Origin: a bacterium
GTDB lineage: Bacteria > JACRDZ01 > JAJRWM01
Direction: 5' to 3'
Assembly: GCA_024276815.1 (NCBI GenBank)
Contig: JAJRWM010000169.1
Span: forward strand, 1 to 5,924
DNA length: 5,924 bases
The translations under genes were made by a program, and so were the position numbers. The notes under the pieces are model-generated. The model had not been told where the DNA came from, searched no databases, and was given only the letters and a program-made list of their open reading frames with translations. How positions within the stretch are numbered: position 1 is the stretch's first letter; each line of letters opens with the position of its first letter. Positions 5,850 to 5,924 of this stretch are shown piece by piece.

Positions 5850-5924
5850 ATGACGGCAAGATTAAGAGAAAAATACAAGAAGGATATCGCGCCAGCCTTG
5901 ATGGAGAAGTTCAAATATGGCAAC
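5850..5924 (+). CDS. rplE: 50S ribosomal protein L5 (uL5), N-terminal fragment (partial)
   Basis: The ATG at 5850 opens a frame of 25 codons that runs off the window. It reads MTARLREKYKKDIAPALMEK then FKYGN, the typical L5 N-terminus. L5 binds 5S rRNA with L18 and L25 and contacts P-site tRNA in the 50S central protuberance. Its position directly after rplX follows standard spc order. The best Shine-Dalgarno is GAAGGG at 5833-5838, 11 nt upstream and inside rplX, which is rather distant; with only 4 nt between genes, coupling to rplX is likely. Confidence 0.95.
   Translation, partial: MTARLREKYKKDIAPALMEKFKYGN

Overview
The window is a bacterial str–S10–spc ribosomal protein gene cluster, all on the + strand and almost without spacers. 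The order is tuf (3' end), rpsJ, rplC, rplD, rplW, rplB, rpsS, rplV, rpsC, rplP, rpmC, rpsQ, rplN, rplX, rplE (5' end). This is the classical bacterial S10 operon joined directly to the start of the spc operon. The largest gap is 21 nt (rplC–rplD) and several genes touch or overlap, so it reads as one long polycistronic unit. I see no RNA gene, mobile element, CRISPR array, terminator or credible internal promoter, and no stretch over 300 bases lacks a gene.

Region by region: 1-120 is the C-terminal end of elongation factor Tu. 141-4646 holds the S10-operon proteins: S10, L3, L4, L23, L2, S19, L22, S3 and L16. 4643-5102 holds L29 and S17, which close the S10 operon. 5112-5924 opens the spc operon with L14, L24 and the first 25 codons of L5. 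Together the products include early 50S assembly proteins (L3, L4, L24), the peptidyl-transferase-associated protein L2, tunnel-lining proteins L4 and L22, the tunnel-exit pair L23/L29, and 30S head proteins S3, S10 and S19.

The one clear abnormality is in rpmC (L29). The full L29 reading frame is present from a TTG start with a strong Shine-Dalgarno, but codon 16 is an in-frame TAG (4688-4690). TAG is a real terminator for three other genes here (rplB, rplV, rpsC), so genome-wide reassignment of TAG is unlikely. The options are a nonsense mutation or sequence error, partial suppression, or downstream reinitiation.

The organism is a bacterium: tuf is linked to the S10 operon and every protein has the bacterial form. 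G+C looks roughly balanced. L24 keeps a four-cysteine zinc-ribbon-like tail, and four genes start with GTG or TTG. I cannot assign a phylum from the sequence alone; an uncultured or metagenome-derived lineage is possible but is only a guess.
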